Source of the DNA: Pandoraea sp.
GTDB taxonomy: Bacteria > Pseudomonadota > Gammaproteobacteria > Burkholderiales > Burkholderiaceae
Assembly (NCBI GenBank): GCA_031291335.1
Contig: JARLJF010000097.1
Location: 21,364 to 85,363, forward strand
DNA length: 64,000 nucleotides
Direction of reading: 5' to 3'
The first letter of the stretch is position 1, and every line of letters starts with the position of its first letter. Of this stretch, positions 9,341 to 17,880 are shown in pieces. The position numbers and the translations under genes were made by a program. Under the pieces are notes generated by a model. That model had not been told where the DNA came from. It saw nothing but the letters and a program-made list of their open reading frames with translations, and searched no databases.

Positions 9341-9445
9341 CCTTCTACCGATTACCGGGCTCAACGACCACGGCAATCCTCAGCAAGGCGATGTGTCAGC
9401 CGCCACTGCCCGAAAGCGGCGAGCGCCCGACACGTCGCTCAAGTA

Positions 9446-10084
9446 TCAGACAGCGCTCGTATCAAGCGGCGCCCCGGTCTTGCTCGAAATTTCTTCCTTC
9501 GTCACGCCCGACGCCAACTCAATCACCTTCAGGCCGTCCGGCGTCACATCGATCACGCCGAGATCGGTGATGATGCGGTTGACCACGCCAACACCGGTCA
9601 GCGGCAGATCACAGGCCTTGAGGATCTTGTGCGCATCGCCCTTGGCCACGTGCTCCATGAGCACGACCACGCGACCGACACCCGCGACGAGATCCATCGC
9701 ACCGCCCATGCCCTTGATCATCTTGCCCGGAATCATCCAGTTCGCCAGATCACCCTTTTCGCTGACCTGCATCGCCCCGAGGATTGCCAGATTGATGTGA
9801 CCACCGCGAATCATCGCGAACGAGTCCGCCGACGAGAAGATCGACGAGCCCGGCAGCGTCGTGACCGTCTGCTTGCCCGCGTTGATCATGTCGGCATCGA
9901 CCTCATCTTCGGTCGGGAACGGGCCGATACCGAGCAGGCCGTTCTCCGATTGCAGCCAGACTTCCATGCCTTCGGGCACATGGTTCGCCACCAGCGTGGG
10001 CAAACCGATGCCGAGATTCACATAAAAGCCATCTTCCAGCTCACGCGCCGCGCGCGCAGCCATTTCATCACGATTCCATGCCAT
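9446..10084 (-). CDS. scoB: 3-oxoacid CoA-transferase subunit B
   Basis: Beta subunit of the enzyme that moves CoA from succinyl-CoA (or another acyl-CoA) to acetoacetate. The 212 residues start [19 protein letters not shown]. They contain the [11 protein letters not shown] phosphate-binding loop and the SENGLLGIG motif, whose Glu is the catalytic residue that forms the enzyme-CoA thioester. The length fits SCOT subunit B. It lies 23 nt after scoA in a two-gene unit and converges on 3-hydroxybutyrate dehydrogenase. The related PcaJ and AtoA cannot be fully excluded, but the neighbour favours acetoacetate as substrate. Confidence 0.92.
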   Translation of the reverse strand: MAWNRDEMAARAARELEDGFYVNLGIGLPTLVANHVPEGMEVWLQSENGLLGIGPFPTEDEVDADMINAGKQTVTTLPGSSIFSSADSFAMIRGGHINLAILGAMQVSEKGDLANWMIPGKMIKGMGGAMDLVAGVGRVVVLMEHVAKGDAHKILKACDLPLTGVGVVNRIITDLGVIDVTPDGLKVIELASGVTKEEISSKTGAPLDTSAV

Positions 10085-10107
10085 GGTTATCTCCTTGATC
10101 TCGGCGC

Positions 10108-10806
10108 TTACTTGGCACGTACCGTGCGCTGTTCGATGCGTTTTTCCGGATGTGCGTTCAGCACGATGCGCTGAACGAAGATGCCGGGCAGGTGCACGTC
10201 GTCCGGATCGATGGAACCGGTCTCGACCAGTTCTTCGACTTCGACGATCGTGATCTTGCCGGCCATGGCGGCCATCGGGTTGAAGTTACGGGCGGTGCGA
10301 TTAAATACAAGATTACCGGCACGATCGGCCTTGGCGGCCTTCACGAGCGAGACGTCGGCGCGCAGCGAACGTTCCATGACGTACGTCTCACCGTCGAATT
10401 CGCGCGTTTCCTTGCCCTCGGCAACCACAGTACCCACACCGGTCTTCGTGAAGAATGCCGGGATACCAGCGCCACCGGCGCGCAGCTTTTCGGCGAGCGT
10501 GCCCTGCGGCGTGAATTCAAGTTCGAGTTCGCCGGCCAGATACTGGCGTTCGAATTCCTTGTTTTCACCGACGTACGACGAGATCATTTTTTTGATCTGA
10601 CGCGTCTCGAGCAGCAGACCCAGACCAAAGCCGTCCACCCCGGCGTTATTGCTGATACAGGTGAGCCCCTTGACGCCCGAGTCGCGCAACGCGGCGATCA
10701 GGGCCTCCGGAATGCCACACAGGCCGAAGCCACCGACGGCGAGCGTTTGCCCGTCTGCGACGACACCGGCAAGCGCCTCCTTGGCGCTGGCGTATACCTT
10801 GTTCAT
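10108..10806 (-). CDS. scoA: 3-oxoacid CoA-transferase subunit A
   Basis: Alpha subunit pairing with scoB. The 232 residues start [20 protein letters not shown] and contain [29 protein letters not shown] and [16 protein letters not shown], all typical of family I CoA-transferase A subunits. The C-terminus [16 protein letters not shown] is the standard end of the domain. The gene is first in the pair and starts 232 bp from a divergent PAS-LuxR regulator gene, so the intergenic region must carry its promoter. Confidence 0.92.
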   Translation of the reverse strand: MNKVYASAKEALAGVVADGQTLAVGGFGLCGIPEALIAALRDSGVKGLTCISNNAGVDGFGLGLLLETRQIKKMISSYVGENKEFERQYLAGELELEFTPQGTLAEKLRAGGAGIPAFFTKTGVGTVVAEGKETREFDGETYVMERSLRADVSLVKAAKADRAGNLVFNRTARNFNPMAAMAGKITIVEVEELVETGSIDPDDVHLPGIFVQRIVLNAHPEKRIEQRTVRAK

Positions 10807-11038
10807 CGTTTGTCCCTTTCCCTCGGTTGAGAATTGAAATTATGCCGCGCTCTCACACGTTGCGAGGCTTACGTCGCTTCGCAAACCTCTGCGACAACGC
10901 ACCTCATGCAATCATAGAGCTTACGGTGGCGTGCAAATGGGGCACAATACGTGAAATTACATATCTTCCCGCTCGCCGAGCCGCAACCGCAGCCGCGTTG
11001 CACCGGCACGCGGCCCGACCGGACCTGCCCCATCCCCC

Positions 11039-11584
11039 ATGCCGACGTTCGATTACCAGACAGCTTTCCATATCGCGCCAGTCGGTTTGGTCATTTCTCG
11101 TCAGCGCATCATCGAGGACTGCAATCGTCAGCTCGGCAAAATCTTCGGCTACGAACATGAAACGCTCATCGGTCAGTCGTTTCAGGTGCTCTATCCGTCA
11201 CCGAAGGAGTTCGAGCGCATTGGCGAGCGCATCCCGCCAATCATGACGACGCAGGGCGTCTATTCCGACGAGCGCATCATGCGCCGCGCCAATGGCGAGC
11301 TGTTCTGGTGCCACGTAACGGGACGGTCGCTCGATGTGCAGGCCCCTCACGCGGCAGGCCTTTGGACCTTCGAAGACATGTCGGCCACACGCCGTGTCGC
11401 CGTTGCGCTGACAGCCCGCGAGCGTGAAATCGCCGCGCAACTCGTGCAAGGCAAGACAAGCAAGCAGATCGGCAAGATTCTCGAGATCAGCCCGCGCACG
11501 GTCGACATCTATCGTGCCCGCCTGATGCAGAAGTATGGCGCCGGCACGGCCACGGAACTCGTTCAGCGCCTGCTCGGAAACTGA
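11039..11584 (+). CDS. PAS domain LuxR-family transcriptional regulator
   Basis: Two-domain regulator of 181 residues. An N-terminal PAS domain (about 5-115) contains VGLVISRQRIIEDCNRQLGKIFGY and the RANGELFWCHVTGRSL strand. It is followed by a GerE-type HTH (about 118-178) with LTAREREIAAQLVQGKTSKQ and the recognition helix ISPRTVDIYRARLMQKY. There is no phosphoacceptor receiver domain, so it should sense a ligand or redox state through PAS. It is divergent from scoAB, making those genes likely targets. The ligand is unknown. It converges within 2 bp on a thioesterase gene. Confidence 0.9.
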   Translation: MPTFDYQTAFHIAPVGLVISRQRIIEDCNRQLGKIFGYEHETLIGQSFQVLYPSPKEFERIGERIPPIMTTQGVYSDERIMRRANGELFWCHVTGRSLDVQAPHAAGLWTFEDMSATRRVAVALTAREREIAAQLVQGKTSKQIGKILEISPRTVDIYRARLMQKYGAGTATELVQRLLGN

Positions 11585-11586
11585 CC

Positions 11587-12000
11587 TCAGGCCATCAGCA
11601 CCCGCACAGCCTCCGGCAGCGGCACTGATTTCTCTTCCTTGTAGTTCACCCAGACGATCTTCGCGCCGCCCTCGGCAACGATCACGTCAGGCGTGTCGGC
11701 ACGGCGCAGTTCAAAGCGCGTGTCGACGCTGCTTCGCCCCGGTGCGCCCACAAACATGCGGCAATCGATATCCCCCGGATAGCGCAACTGACGCAAGAAC
11801 GTCATGTTCGCGTTGATGATGACCGGCCCCTCTCCCGTCGAACTTTCCTCCGACGCGATGCTCAGCGACTCCAGCCACGAGATACGCACCTGCTCCATGT
11901 AGCGGAAATACACGGTGTTGTTGACATGCCCGAATGCGTCCATATCGCCCCAGCGAATGGGCATGCTCATACGAAAGACTTCTTTATATTCTGACGACAC
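11587..12000 (-). CDS. Acyl-CoA thioesterase, 4HBT family
   Basis: Hotdog-fold thioesterase of 137 residues that cleaves acyl-CoA thioesters. The active-site stretch MPIRWGDMDAFGHVNNTVYF has the catalytic Asp followed by GHVNN, typical of the YbgC/FadM branch. The start used is GTG (VSSEYKEVFRM), preceded by GGGGA at 7 nt. An internal ATG ten codons later is a possible alternative. It ends 2 bp from the convergent PAS-LuxR gene. Substrate chain length cannot be read from sequence. Confidence 0.85.
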   Translation of the reverse strand: MSSEYKEVFRMSMPIRWGDMDAFGHVNNTVYFRYMEQVRISWLESLSIASEESSTGEGPVIINANMTFLRQLRYPGDIDCRMFVGAPGRSSVDTRFELRRADTPDVIVAEGGAKIVWVNYKEEKSVPLPEAVRVLMA

Positions 12001-12183
12001 TGCAAATTCCCCATGTTGAAAATCAACGCCCTGTCGTGCAATGACAAGGCGCCATGGGAATAAAGTGTAGCGCTTCGGATGGATTGGCGTACGGCAAGAC
12101 GCGGCGATTTGCCGGAACCCACCGACTTTTCGGAGTGGCGTAAGAGCACCGCCTCAGACATTTCCGAAGCGGTAGCGCACCCC

Positions 12184-13248
12184 CTACCTGCGCGCGCCGA
12201 TGTCGTTCGGTTTTGTCATCGGCGAGTCGTCTTTCACCGCGGCCTCCGCCTTCTCGACCAGATCGCGCCCGACAAGCGCTTTCCATTTCGTATAGACATG
12301 ACGTGTCGCATCGACAAAGCGTTGACGTTGATCCGGGGTGAGTCGCGTGACCTTCACCCCGCGGGCCTCCAGGTCTTCCCAAGTGCCGCGCCCGGTGCTC
12401 AGCAGATCTTCACGCGCCAGCGTCACCTCGAAGCGGGCCGCTTCCATCGCCGCCTCACGAACGATGTCGCGATCCTGTGGCGACCAACTATCCCAGACCT
12501 GCCGGTTGACCACGAACAGGATGGGATCGGCGACGTAGTCCCACACCGTGATGTAGCGCTGCCCCAGCGTATCGAGTCGCACATTGTTATAGATCGTGAT
12601 CGGATTTTCCTGACCATCGATCTTGCGCGCGCGCAACGCTCGCACGGCTTCGTTCCATGTCATCTGCGTCGGCACAGCGCCGAGCGCCGTGAAGATGTCA
12701 TTGAACAGCAATGATCCGACGACGCGAAAGCGCAAACCGCGCATGTCCTCCGGCGAGCGGATCGGACGGCGCGAATTGCTCAGTTGCCGGAAACCATTTT
12801 CGCCCCACGCCAGCGGCACGACGCCCTGCTCTTCCACACGACGGAATAGTTCACGGCCCACGTCGCCCTGTGTGAGTGCGTCGAGAGACCGGTAGCCATG
12901 CAGCAGGAATGGCAGCGAGAAGACATTGAATTCGGGGATGGCCGAAGACCAGTTGATCGTCGAGCCGACCGCGATGTCGATGACGCCCTGACGCAGCGCC
13001 GTAAATTCGCGCGTCTGGTCGCCACCGACGAGCGTGGCGCCCGGGTGCAGCCGTATGTTGATGCGTCCGCGAGTACGCTCGCGCACCATGTCGGCCCAGA
13101 GTTGTGTGCCCTTGCCCCAGGGTGTGCCCGCGTCGGGCACGATCGACAGCGTGTATTCGGCCTTATAGGGTTGCGCGGCCACCGGCAGCGCGATGACGGC
13201 GAGGGCAAGCGCGACTCCGACGAGCCCCCGCCAGCCTTGATTACGCAT
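12184..13248 (-). CDS. TRAP transporter solute-binding protein, DctP family
   Basis: Periplasmic binding protein of a tripartite ATP-independent transporter, normally for C4-dicarboxylates or other organic acids. The 354 residues begin with a signal peptide (hydrophobic LVGVALALAVIALPVAAQ, cleavage probably after AAQ). The DctP features are LHPGATLVGGDQTREFTALRQ, FSLPFLLHGYRSLDAL and GLRFRVVGSLLFNDIFTALGA, whose Arg is the usual carboxylate-binding residue. No DctQ or DctM membrane gene lies next to it; it is an orphan binding protein here. An SDR gene lies upstream on the same strand across a gap of about 180 bp. Confidence 0.88.
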   Translation of the reverse strand: MRNQGWRGLVGVALALAVIALPVAAQPYKAEYTLSIVPDAGTPWGKGTQLWADMVRERTRGRINIRLHPGATLVGGDQTREFTALRQGVIDIAVGSTINWSSAIPEFNVFSLPFLLHGYRSLDALTQGDVGRELFRRVEEQGVVPLAWGENGFRQLSNSRRPIRSPEDMRGLRFRVVGSLLFNDIFTALGAVPTQMTWNEAVRALRARKIDGQENPITIYNNVRLDTLGQRYITVWDYVADPILFVVNRQVWDSWSPQDRDIVREAAMEAARFEVTLAREDLLSTGRGTWEDLEARGVKVTRLTPDQRQRFVDATRHVYTKWKALVGRDLVEKAEAAVKDDSPMTKPNDIGARR

Positions 13249-13427
13249 GTTGTCCTCGAGATGATTCGGGATCCGACGTCAACACGACGCCCTTCAAGAC
13301 CCCGTGAGCATCAGCAAATTATGCGCTCGTCGTCACGAGGCTGACTGCCTCGTACAATCCCCGATTGCCGCATTGCTGCCGGCCTGCGCAATTCCCCGAA
13401 TCATCACGGCACGCGACCTGCCAACGC

Positions 13428-14204
13428 TTAGCCGACCGCCAGGCCATCGTCGATGGTCATGATCGAGCCATTGATAAATCTGGAATCGTCCGAGGCAAGA
13501 AGCAGAATCAGCCCGTCGAGATCGCTTGGCTCCCCGACACGCTGACGAGGCAACATCTGAATCAGCTTGCGGCCGGCTTCGGTCTGCCAGTGTTCGTGAT
13601 TGATCTCGGTATCGATATAGCCAGGACACAGCGCATTCACGTTGATATTGAAGCGCCCCCACTCGAGCGCCATCGCACGCGTCATCTGGATGACGGCCGC
13701 CTTGCTGACACAATACACGCCAAGCATGGGAATCGCGCGCTGTCCGGCCACCGACGCCACGTTGATGATCCGGTGCTGACGCTGCGGATCGCCTTTGGCG
13801 CGGCGGATCATGCGCTTGGCAACTTCCTGCGCCATAAAGAACGCGCCGCGCGTGTTCGTGTTCAAAACGTAGTCGTATTCCTGAGGCGTGACATCGACCA
13901 GCCGTTGCTGCGCCGAAACCCCTGAATTGTTGATGAGAATGTCGATCGCGCCAGCCTCGGTCTCAGCGTGAGCCACCGCGGCGCGGATGCTGTCGTAATC
14001 CGTCACGTCAAGCGGGACAAAATGGGCCGCACCGCCCTGCGACTCGATCTCCGCACGCAATTCCTTGAGCCGCTCAACGCGGCGGCTGGCAAGCACCACC
14101 TTCGCCCCGGCCTGGGCGAGCACCTTGGCAAACTGCATGCCTAGTCCGCTCGATGCCCCTGTCACCATCGCCACTTTGCCTTCCAGATTCAGCGAACGCC
14201 CCAT
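13428..14204 (-). CDS. Short-chain dehydrogenase/reductase
   Basis: NAD(P)-dependent oxidoreductase with a classical SDR fold, 258 residues. TGASSGLGM is the nucleotide-binding loop, ASRRVERLKELR suggests NADP preference (basic residues after the second strand), INNSGVSAQ replaces the usual NNAG, and YCVSK holds the catalytic Tyr-Lys. The end FINGSIMTIDDGLAVG is the standard SDR C-terminus. The ATG at 14202-14204 was preferred over one 14 codons earlier because GGGAGAAG precedes it. Substrate is unknown. It is divergent from the ETF-QO gene, which raises the chance of a fatty- or amino-acid oxidation role. Confidence 0.87.
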   Translation of the reverse strand: MGRSLNLEGKVAMVTGASSGLGMQFAKVLAQAGAKVVLASRRVERLKELRAEIESQGGAAHFVPLDVTDYDSIRAAVAHAETEAGAIDILINNSGVSAQQRLVDVTPQEYDYVLNTNTRGAFFMAQEVAKRMIRRAKGDPQRQHRIINVASVAGQRAIPMLGVYCVSKAAVIQMTRAMALEWGRFNINVNALCPGYIDTEINHEHWQTEAGRKLIQMLPRQRVGEPSDLDGLILLLASDDSRFINGSIMTIDDGLAVG

Positions 14205-14382
14205 CGTCTTCTCCCTCGAGCCCGCACACCTATTGAAAAACGGCACCGCCGCAAGGCCCGCCGCTAGAGCTTCCTACCTACCAAACTGAACGATCGTGCT
14301 ATTAATATGCGGTTGCGAGGTGTTCCCCATTCCCGGAAAATGGCCGCACCCACGAATTCTAACGTTTATAACAGGAGCATCA

Positions 14383-16053
14383 ATGGATCCCAAGCTGCTT
14401 GAGCAGTACGGCCCAAGGGAGTCGATGGAATATGACGTCGTCGTTGTTGGCGGCGGTCCGGCCGGCCTGTCCACGGCTATCCGTTTGAAGCAGCGTGCCC
14501 AGGAAGCAGGCAAGGAAATTTCCGTTTGCGTGCTGGAAAAAGGCTCGGAAATCGGCGCCCACATCCTGTCCGGCGCAGTAATGGATCCGCAAGCCCTGAC
14601 CGAACTCATTCCCAACTGGAAAGAACTCGGCGCACCGCTCGACACCCCGGTCGTAGAAGATCGTTTCCTGTTCCTGAACGAGACGGGCGCAACCTCCACC
14701 CCGTCGTGGCTGCTGCCCGCCTGCTTCCAGAACCATGGCAATTACGTCATCAGCCTGGGCAATGTCGTGCGTTGGCTCGGCCAGCAGGCCGAAGCGCTGG
14801 GCGTTGAGATCTTCCCGGGCTTCCCCGCCGCCGAGATTCTGTACGACGAGACGGGCGCGGTCATGGGCGTGGCGACCGGCAACATGGGCGTTGGCAAGGA
14901 CGGCGAGCCGACCGAGAACTTCCAGCTCGGCATGGAGCTGCATGCGAAGTACACGATCTTCTCGGAAGGCGCACGCGGCAGCCTCGGCCGCCAGTTGATG
15001 CGCAAGTTCAATCTCGATGAAGGTCGCGATCCGCAGGCTTACGGTCTGGGCATCAAGGAACTGTGGGAAATCGATCCGGCCAAGCACAAGGAAGGCCTCG
15101 TCATCCACACCGCTGGCTGGCCCCTCAATTCGCAAACCTACGGCGGCTCGTTCCTCTATCACCTGCCGAACCATCAGGTTGCCGTGGGCTTCATCGTCGG
15201 TCTCGACTACAGCAATCCGTATCTGTCGCCGTTCGAAGAGTTTCAGCGCTACAAGACGCACCCGTCGATTCGTCACTTCCTCGAAGGTGGCAAGCGTCTC
15301 TCGTATGGCGCACGCGCTATCACGGCGGGCGGACTGCTGGCACTGCCGAAGCTCGTGTTCAAGGGCGGCGCACTGGTCGGTTGCGAAGCAGGTTTCCTCA
15401 ACGTGAGCCGCATCAAGGGCAGTCACGCTGCCATCAAGAGCGGCATGCTGGCCGCCGACGCAGCCTTCGATGCGCTGGTCGCCGACCGTCAACGCGATGA
15501 ACTCGCCGCCTACCCGGTGGCGTTCGAACAATCGTGGCTGCACGAAGAGCTGAACAAGGCGCGCAACTTCAAGCAATGGTTCAAGAAGGGCCTGACCGTT
15601 GCAACGCTCATGACCGGCATCGAACAGAAGCTGCTGGGCGGCAAGATGCCGTGGACGATCCACCGCAAAAAGGCCGATCACGAAAGCCTGTTGCCGGCCG
15701 CGCAATGCCAGCCGATCGTCTATCCGAAGCCGGATGGCAAGCTCACATTCGACCGCCTGTCGTCGGTCTTCATCTCGAACACCAACCACGAAGAGAACCA
15801 ACCTGCGCACTTGACGCTCAAGGATCCCAGTGTGCCGGTGGGTATCAATCTGGCTGAGTACGCCGGCCCCGAGCAGCGGTATTGCCCGGCCGGCGTGTAC
15901 GAGTTCGTGAAGAACGACGACGACTCCGCACGCCTGCAGATCAACGCGCAGAACTGCGTGCACTGCAAGACGTGCGACATCAAGGACCCGACGCAGAATA
16001 TCGTGTGGGTCACGCCGGAAGGCGGTGGCGGGCCGAACTACCCGAACATGTAA
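14383..16053 (+). CDS. Electron-transfer flavoprotein:ubiquinone oxidoreductase
   Basis: Inner-membrane-associated enzyme passing electrons from reduced ETF (fed by acyl-CoA dehydrogenases) to ubiquinone. The 556 residues carry an N-terminal FAD motif VVVGGGPAGLSTA, the internal GCEAGFLNVSRIKGSHAA region, and a C-terminal ferredoxin-like 4Fe-4S motif CVHCKTCDIKDPTQNIVW ending PEGGGGPNYPNM, the hallmark of the family. The ATG giving MDPKLLEQYG was chosen: an ACAGGAGC Shine-Dalgarno lies directly upstream, and the frame extension before it is not conserved-looking. It appears to be monocistronic, with a hairpin terminator following. Confidence 0.96.
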   Translation: MDPKLLEQYGPRESMEYDVVVVGGGPAGLSTAIRLKQRAQEAGKEISVCVLEKGSEIGAHILSGAVMDPQALTELIPNWKELGAPLDTPVVEDRFLFLNETGATSTPSWLLPACFQNHGNYVISLGNVVRWLGQQAEALGVEIFPGFPAAEILYDETGAVMGVATGNMGVGKDGEPTENFQLGMELHAKYTIFSEGARGSLGRQLMRKFNLDEGRDPQAYGLGIKELWEIDPAKHKEGLVIHTAGWPLNSQTYGGSFLYHLPNHQVAVGFIVGLDYSNPYLSPFEEFQRYKTHPSIRHFLEGGKRLSYGARAITAGGLLALPKLVFKGGALVGCEAGFLNVSRIKGSHAAIKSGMLAADAAFDALVADRQRDELAAYPVAFEQSWLHEELNKARNFKQWFKKGLTVATLMTGIEQKLLGGKMPWTIHRKKADHESLLPAAQCQPIVYPKPDGKLTFDRLSSVFISNTNHEENQPAHLTLKDPSVPVGINLAEYAGPEQRYCPAGVYEFVKNDDDSARLQINAQNCVHCKTCDIKDPTQNIVWVTPEGGGGPNYPNM

Positions 16054-16062
16054 TGTCGTATT

Positions 16063-16088
16063 GCCGCCGGTTCGCCCGGCGGTTTTTG
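16063..16088 (+). terminator. Terminator after ETF-QO gene
   Basis: CCGCCGG and its complement CCGGCGG around a short TTCGC loop, followed by TTTTTG, just after the stop codon of the ETF-QO gene. Confidence 0.75.
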
Positions 16089-16181
16089 TTTGCGAGCTGT
16101 CCGCGACACGCCGTTTTGCAACCCGCTTGCTGAATGGCGGTCATATCGGTTTCGGATCAACGCCAATGGCAAGGAGGCACG

Positions 16182-16496
16182 ATGTCGAGAACTTCCGCAT
16201 GGCTGTCGGGTGTCGCGTTGACGGGCACCCTCGCGCTCACTTGTGGCGCGGTGCAGGCGAAGTCGGTGTCCTACCTGTGTGACAACACGCATGTCGCGCT
16301 GGTCGTCTACGACGATCGCAACCTCGGCGGCAATGTCACGCTGTACTGGATGGGCAAGCGCGAGGTCCTCAAGCCTGCGCGTGCAGCGAGCGGCGAAAAG
16401 CATGTCGGGCCAACGCTCGTCTGGTGGAGCAAGGGGCCGGAGGGCACGCTTTACACCGCCAAAGATGAACGCCCTATCACCCAATGCAAGGAATGA
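16182..16496 (+). CDS. MliC-like periplasmic lysozyme inhibitor
   Basis: Small exported protein of 104 residues. A signal peptide (WLSGVALTGTLALTCGAVQA, SPase I site AQA-like before KS) precedes a compact domain. That domain contains SYLCDNTHVALVVYDDRNLGGNVTLYW and ends LVWWSKGPEGTLYTAKDERPITQC. This layout, with a Cys at each end of the domain, resembles MliC/PliC inhibitors of C-type lysozyme, which protect peptidoglycan. The lipobox of classical MliC is absent, so it would be soluble in the periplasm. AAGGAGGCAC precedes the ATG. It is flanked by terminators on both sides and therefore independently transcribed. Family membership is by motif recognition only. Confidence 0.65.
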   Translation: MSRTSAWLSGVALTGTLALTCGAVQAKSVSYLCDNTHVALVVYDDRNLGGNVTLYWMGKREVLKPARAASGEKHVGPTLVWWSKGPEGTLYTAKDERPITQCKE

Positions 16497-16501
16497 CGCA
16501 T

Positions 16502-16534
16502 AAAAAAACGCCAGACAATTCGTCTGGCGTTTTT
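16502..16534. terminator. Terminator between lysozyme-inhibitor-like gene and aroC
   Basis: A 9-bp stem ACGCCAGAC/GTCTGGCGT with AATTC loop, flanked by seven A residues on one side and TTTTT on the other; usable in both directions between the two convergent genes. Confidence 0.88.
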
Positions 16535-16599
16535 CATCACTCCGACTGATGACGCCACACACGCCCAGCGTGTGCCTGGCAAATCGTCAGCCGGCATCC

Positions 16600-17703
16600 T
16601 TATTCCGGTGCGCGTGCTGCGATGACAGGCGTATCCACCTGCACGTCGCCGCACTGAGCACGGTGGCGCAGTGCGTGATCGATCAGCACAAGCGCCAGCA
16701 ATGCTTCGGCAATCGGCGTTGCACGGATACCCACGCAGGGATCATGACGACCGAAAGTCTCCACCGTTGACGGCTGACCCGCGACATCGATCGAACGACG
16801 CTGCGTACGAATGCTCGACGTCGGCTTGATCGCGATCGAGACATCAATGTCCTGCCCCGTGGAGATGCCGCCCAGAATGCCACCGGCGTTGTTACCGACG
16901 AAGCCTTCCGGGGTCAGCTCATCGCCATGCTCCGATCCCTTCTGCGTAACGCTGCGGAAACCTGCCCCGATCTCCACACCCTTGACGGCGTTCAGCCCCA
17001 TCATTGCGTGGGCGATATCCGCGTCCAGACGGTCGAACAACGGCTCTCCGAGCCCGACCGGAACCCCCGTCGCCACGACACGCAGCTTGGCGCCGACGGA
17101 ATCCCCGGCTTTGCGAAGATCGTCCATATACGCTTCGAGCTGCGGCACGACCTCTGCGTTAGCCGCGAAGAACGGATTTTGCGGCACTTGCGACCAGTCG
17201 GTTTGCGGGATCTCGATGTCACCCAGTTGCGTCATGCAACCGTGCACCTGCACACCGTAACGTTCGGCCAGCCACTTTTTGGCGACAGCCCCGGCAGCCA
17301 CGACCGGCGCCGTCAGACGCGCCGACGAGCGACCACCGCCGCGATAGTCGCGAACGCCGTATTTTTGCAGATAGGTGTAGTCGGCATGCCCGGGACGGAA
17401 CGTCTGGACGATGTTGCCGTAGTCCTTGCTGCGCTGATCGGTGTTGCGGATGAGCAGCGCGATCGGCGTGCCCGTCGTTACCCCTTCGAACACCCCAGAG
17501 AGGATCTCGACGGCATCCGGCTCATTCCGCTGCGTGACGTGACGCGAGGTGCCGGGACGGCGACGATCCAACTCCACCTGAATGTCGGCTTCCGTGAGCG
17601 CCATTCCGGGCGGGCAGCCATCGATGACGCAGCCAATGGCCGGGCCATGCGATTCGCCGAAAGTGGTGACGGTAAACAGGGTTCCAAGCGTATTGCCAGA
17701 CAT
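16600..17703 (-). CDS. aroC: Chorismate synthase
   Basis: Last enzyme of the shikimate pathway, converting EPSP to chorismate with reduced FMN as a non-consumed cofactor. The 367 residues start [20 protein letters not shown] and carry the family signatures [30 protein letters not shown] (within the RGGGRSSAR block) and [17 protein letters not shown] near the end. The length is normal. It is the last gene of a possible minus-strand run after the MFS-acyltransferase fusion, across a 176-bp gap that may carry its own promoter. Confidence 0.97.
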   Translation of the reverse strand: MSGNTLGTLFTVTTFGESHGPAIGCVIDGCPPGMALTEADIQVELDRRRPGTSRHVTQRNEPDAVEILSGVFEGVTTGTPIALLIRNTDQRSKDYGNIVQTFRPGHADYTYLQKYGVRDYRGGGRSSARLTAPVVAAGAVAKKWLAERYGVQVHGCMTQLGDIEIPQTDWSQVPQNPFFAANAEVVPQLEAYMDDLRKAGDSVGAKLRVVATGVPVGLGEPLFDRLDADIAHAMMGLNAVKGVEIGAGFRSVTQKGSEHGDELTPEGFVGNNAGGILGGISTGQDIDVSIAIKPTSSIRTQRRSIDVAGQPSTVETFGRHDPCVGIRATPIAEALLALVLIDHALRHRAQCGDVQVDTPVIAARAPE

Positions 17704-17880
17704 ACGGGGATCAGGTTCGGGTGAGACGGGAGAGCCCTATTATGCCAGCGATCCCGCCGCACCGCCCCACCCTGAGCGGCATACCGTGACGCCAAATGCC
17801 CGAATGACGGCATTTTGGGCGCCATTCGAGGGCTGGCTCGGAGATATCCGAACCGTGCAACGCTTCTGTCCGGACGTCTT

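Noticed and set aside
14380..15963. 527-codon open frame on the minus strand
   Set aside because: Antisense of the ETF-QO gene, which has full motifs on the plus strand.
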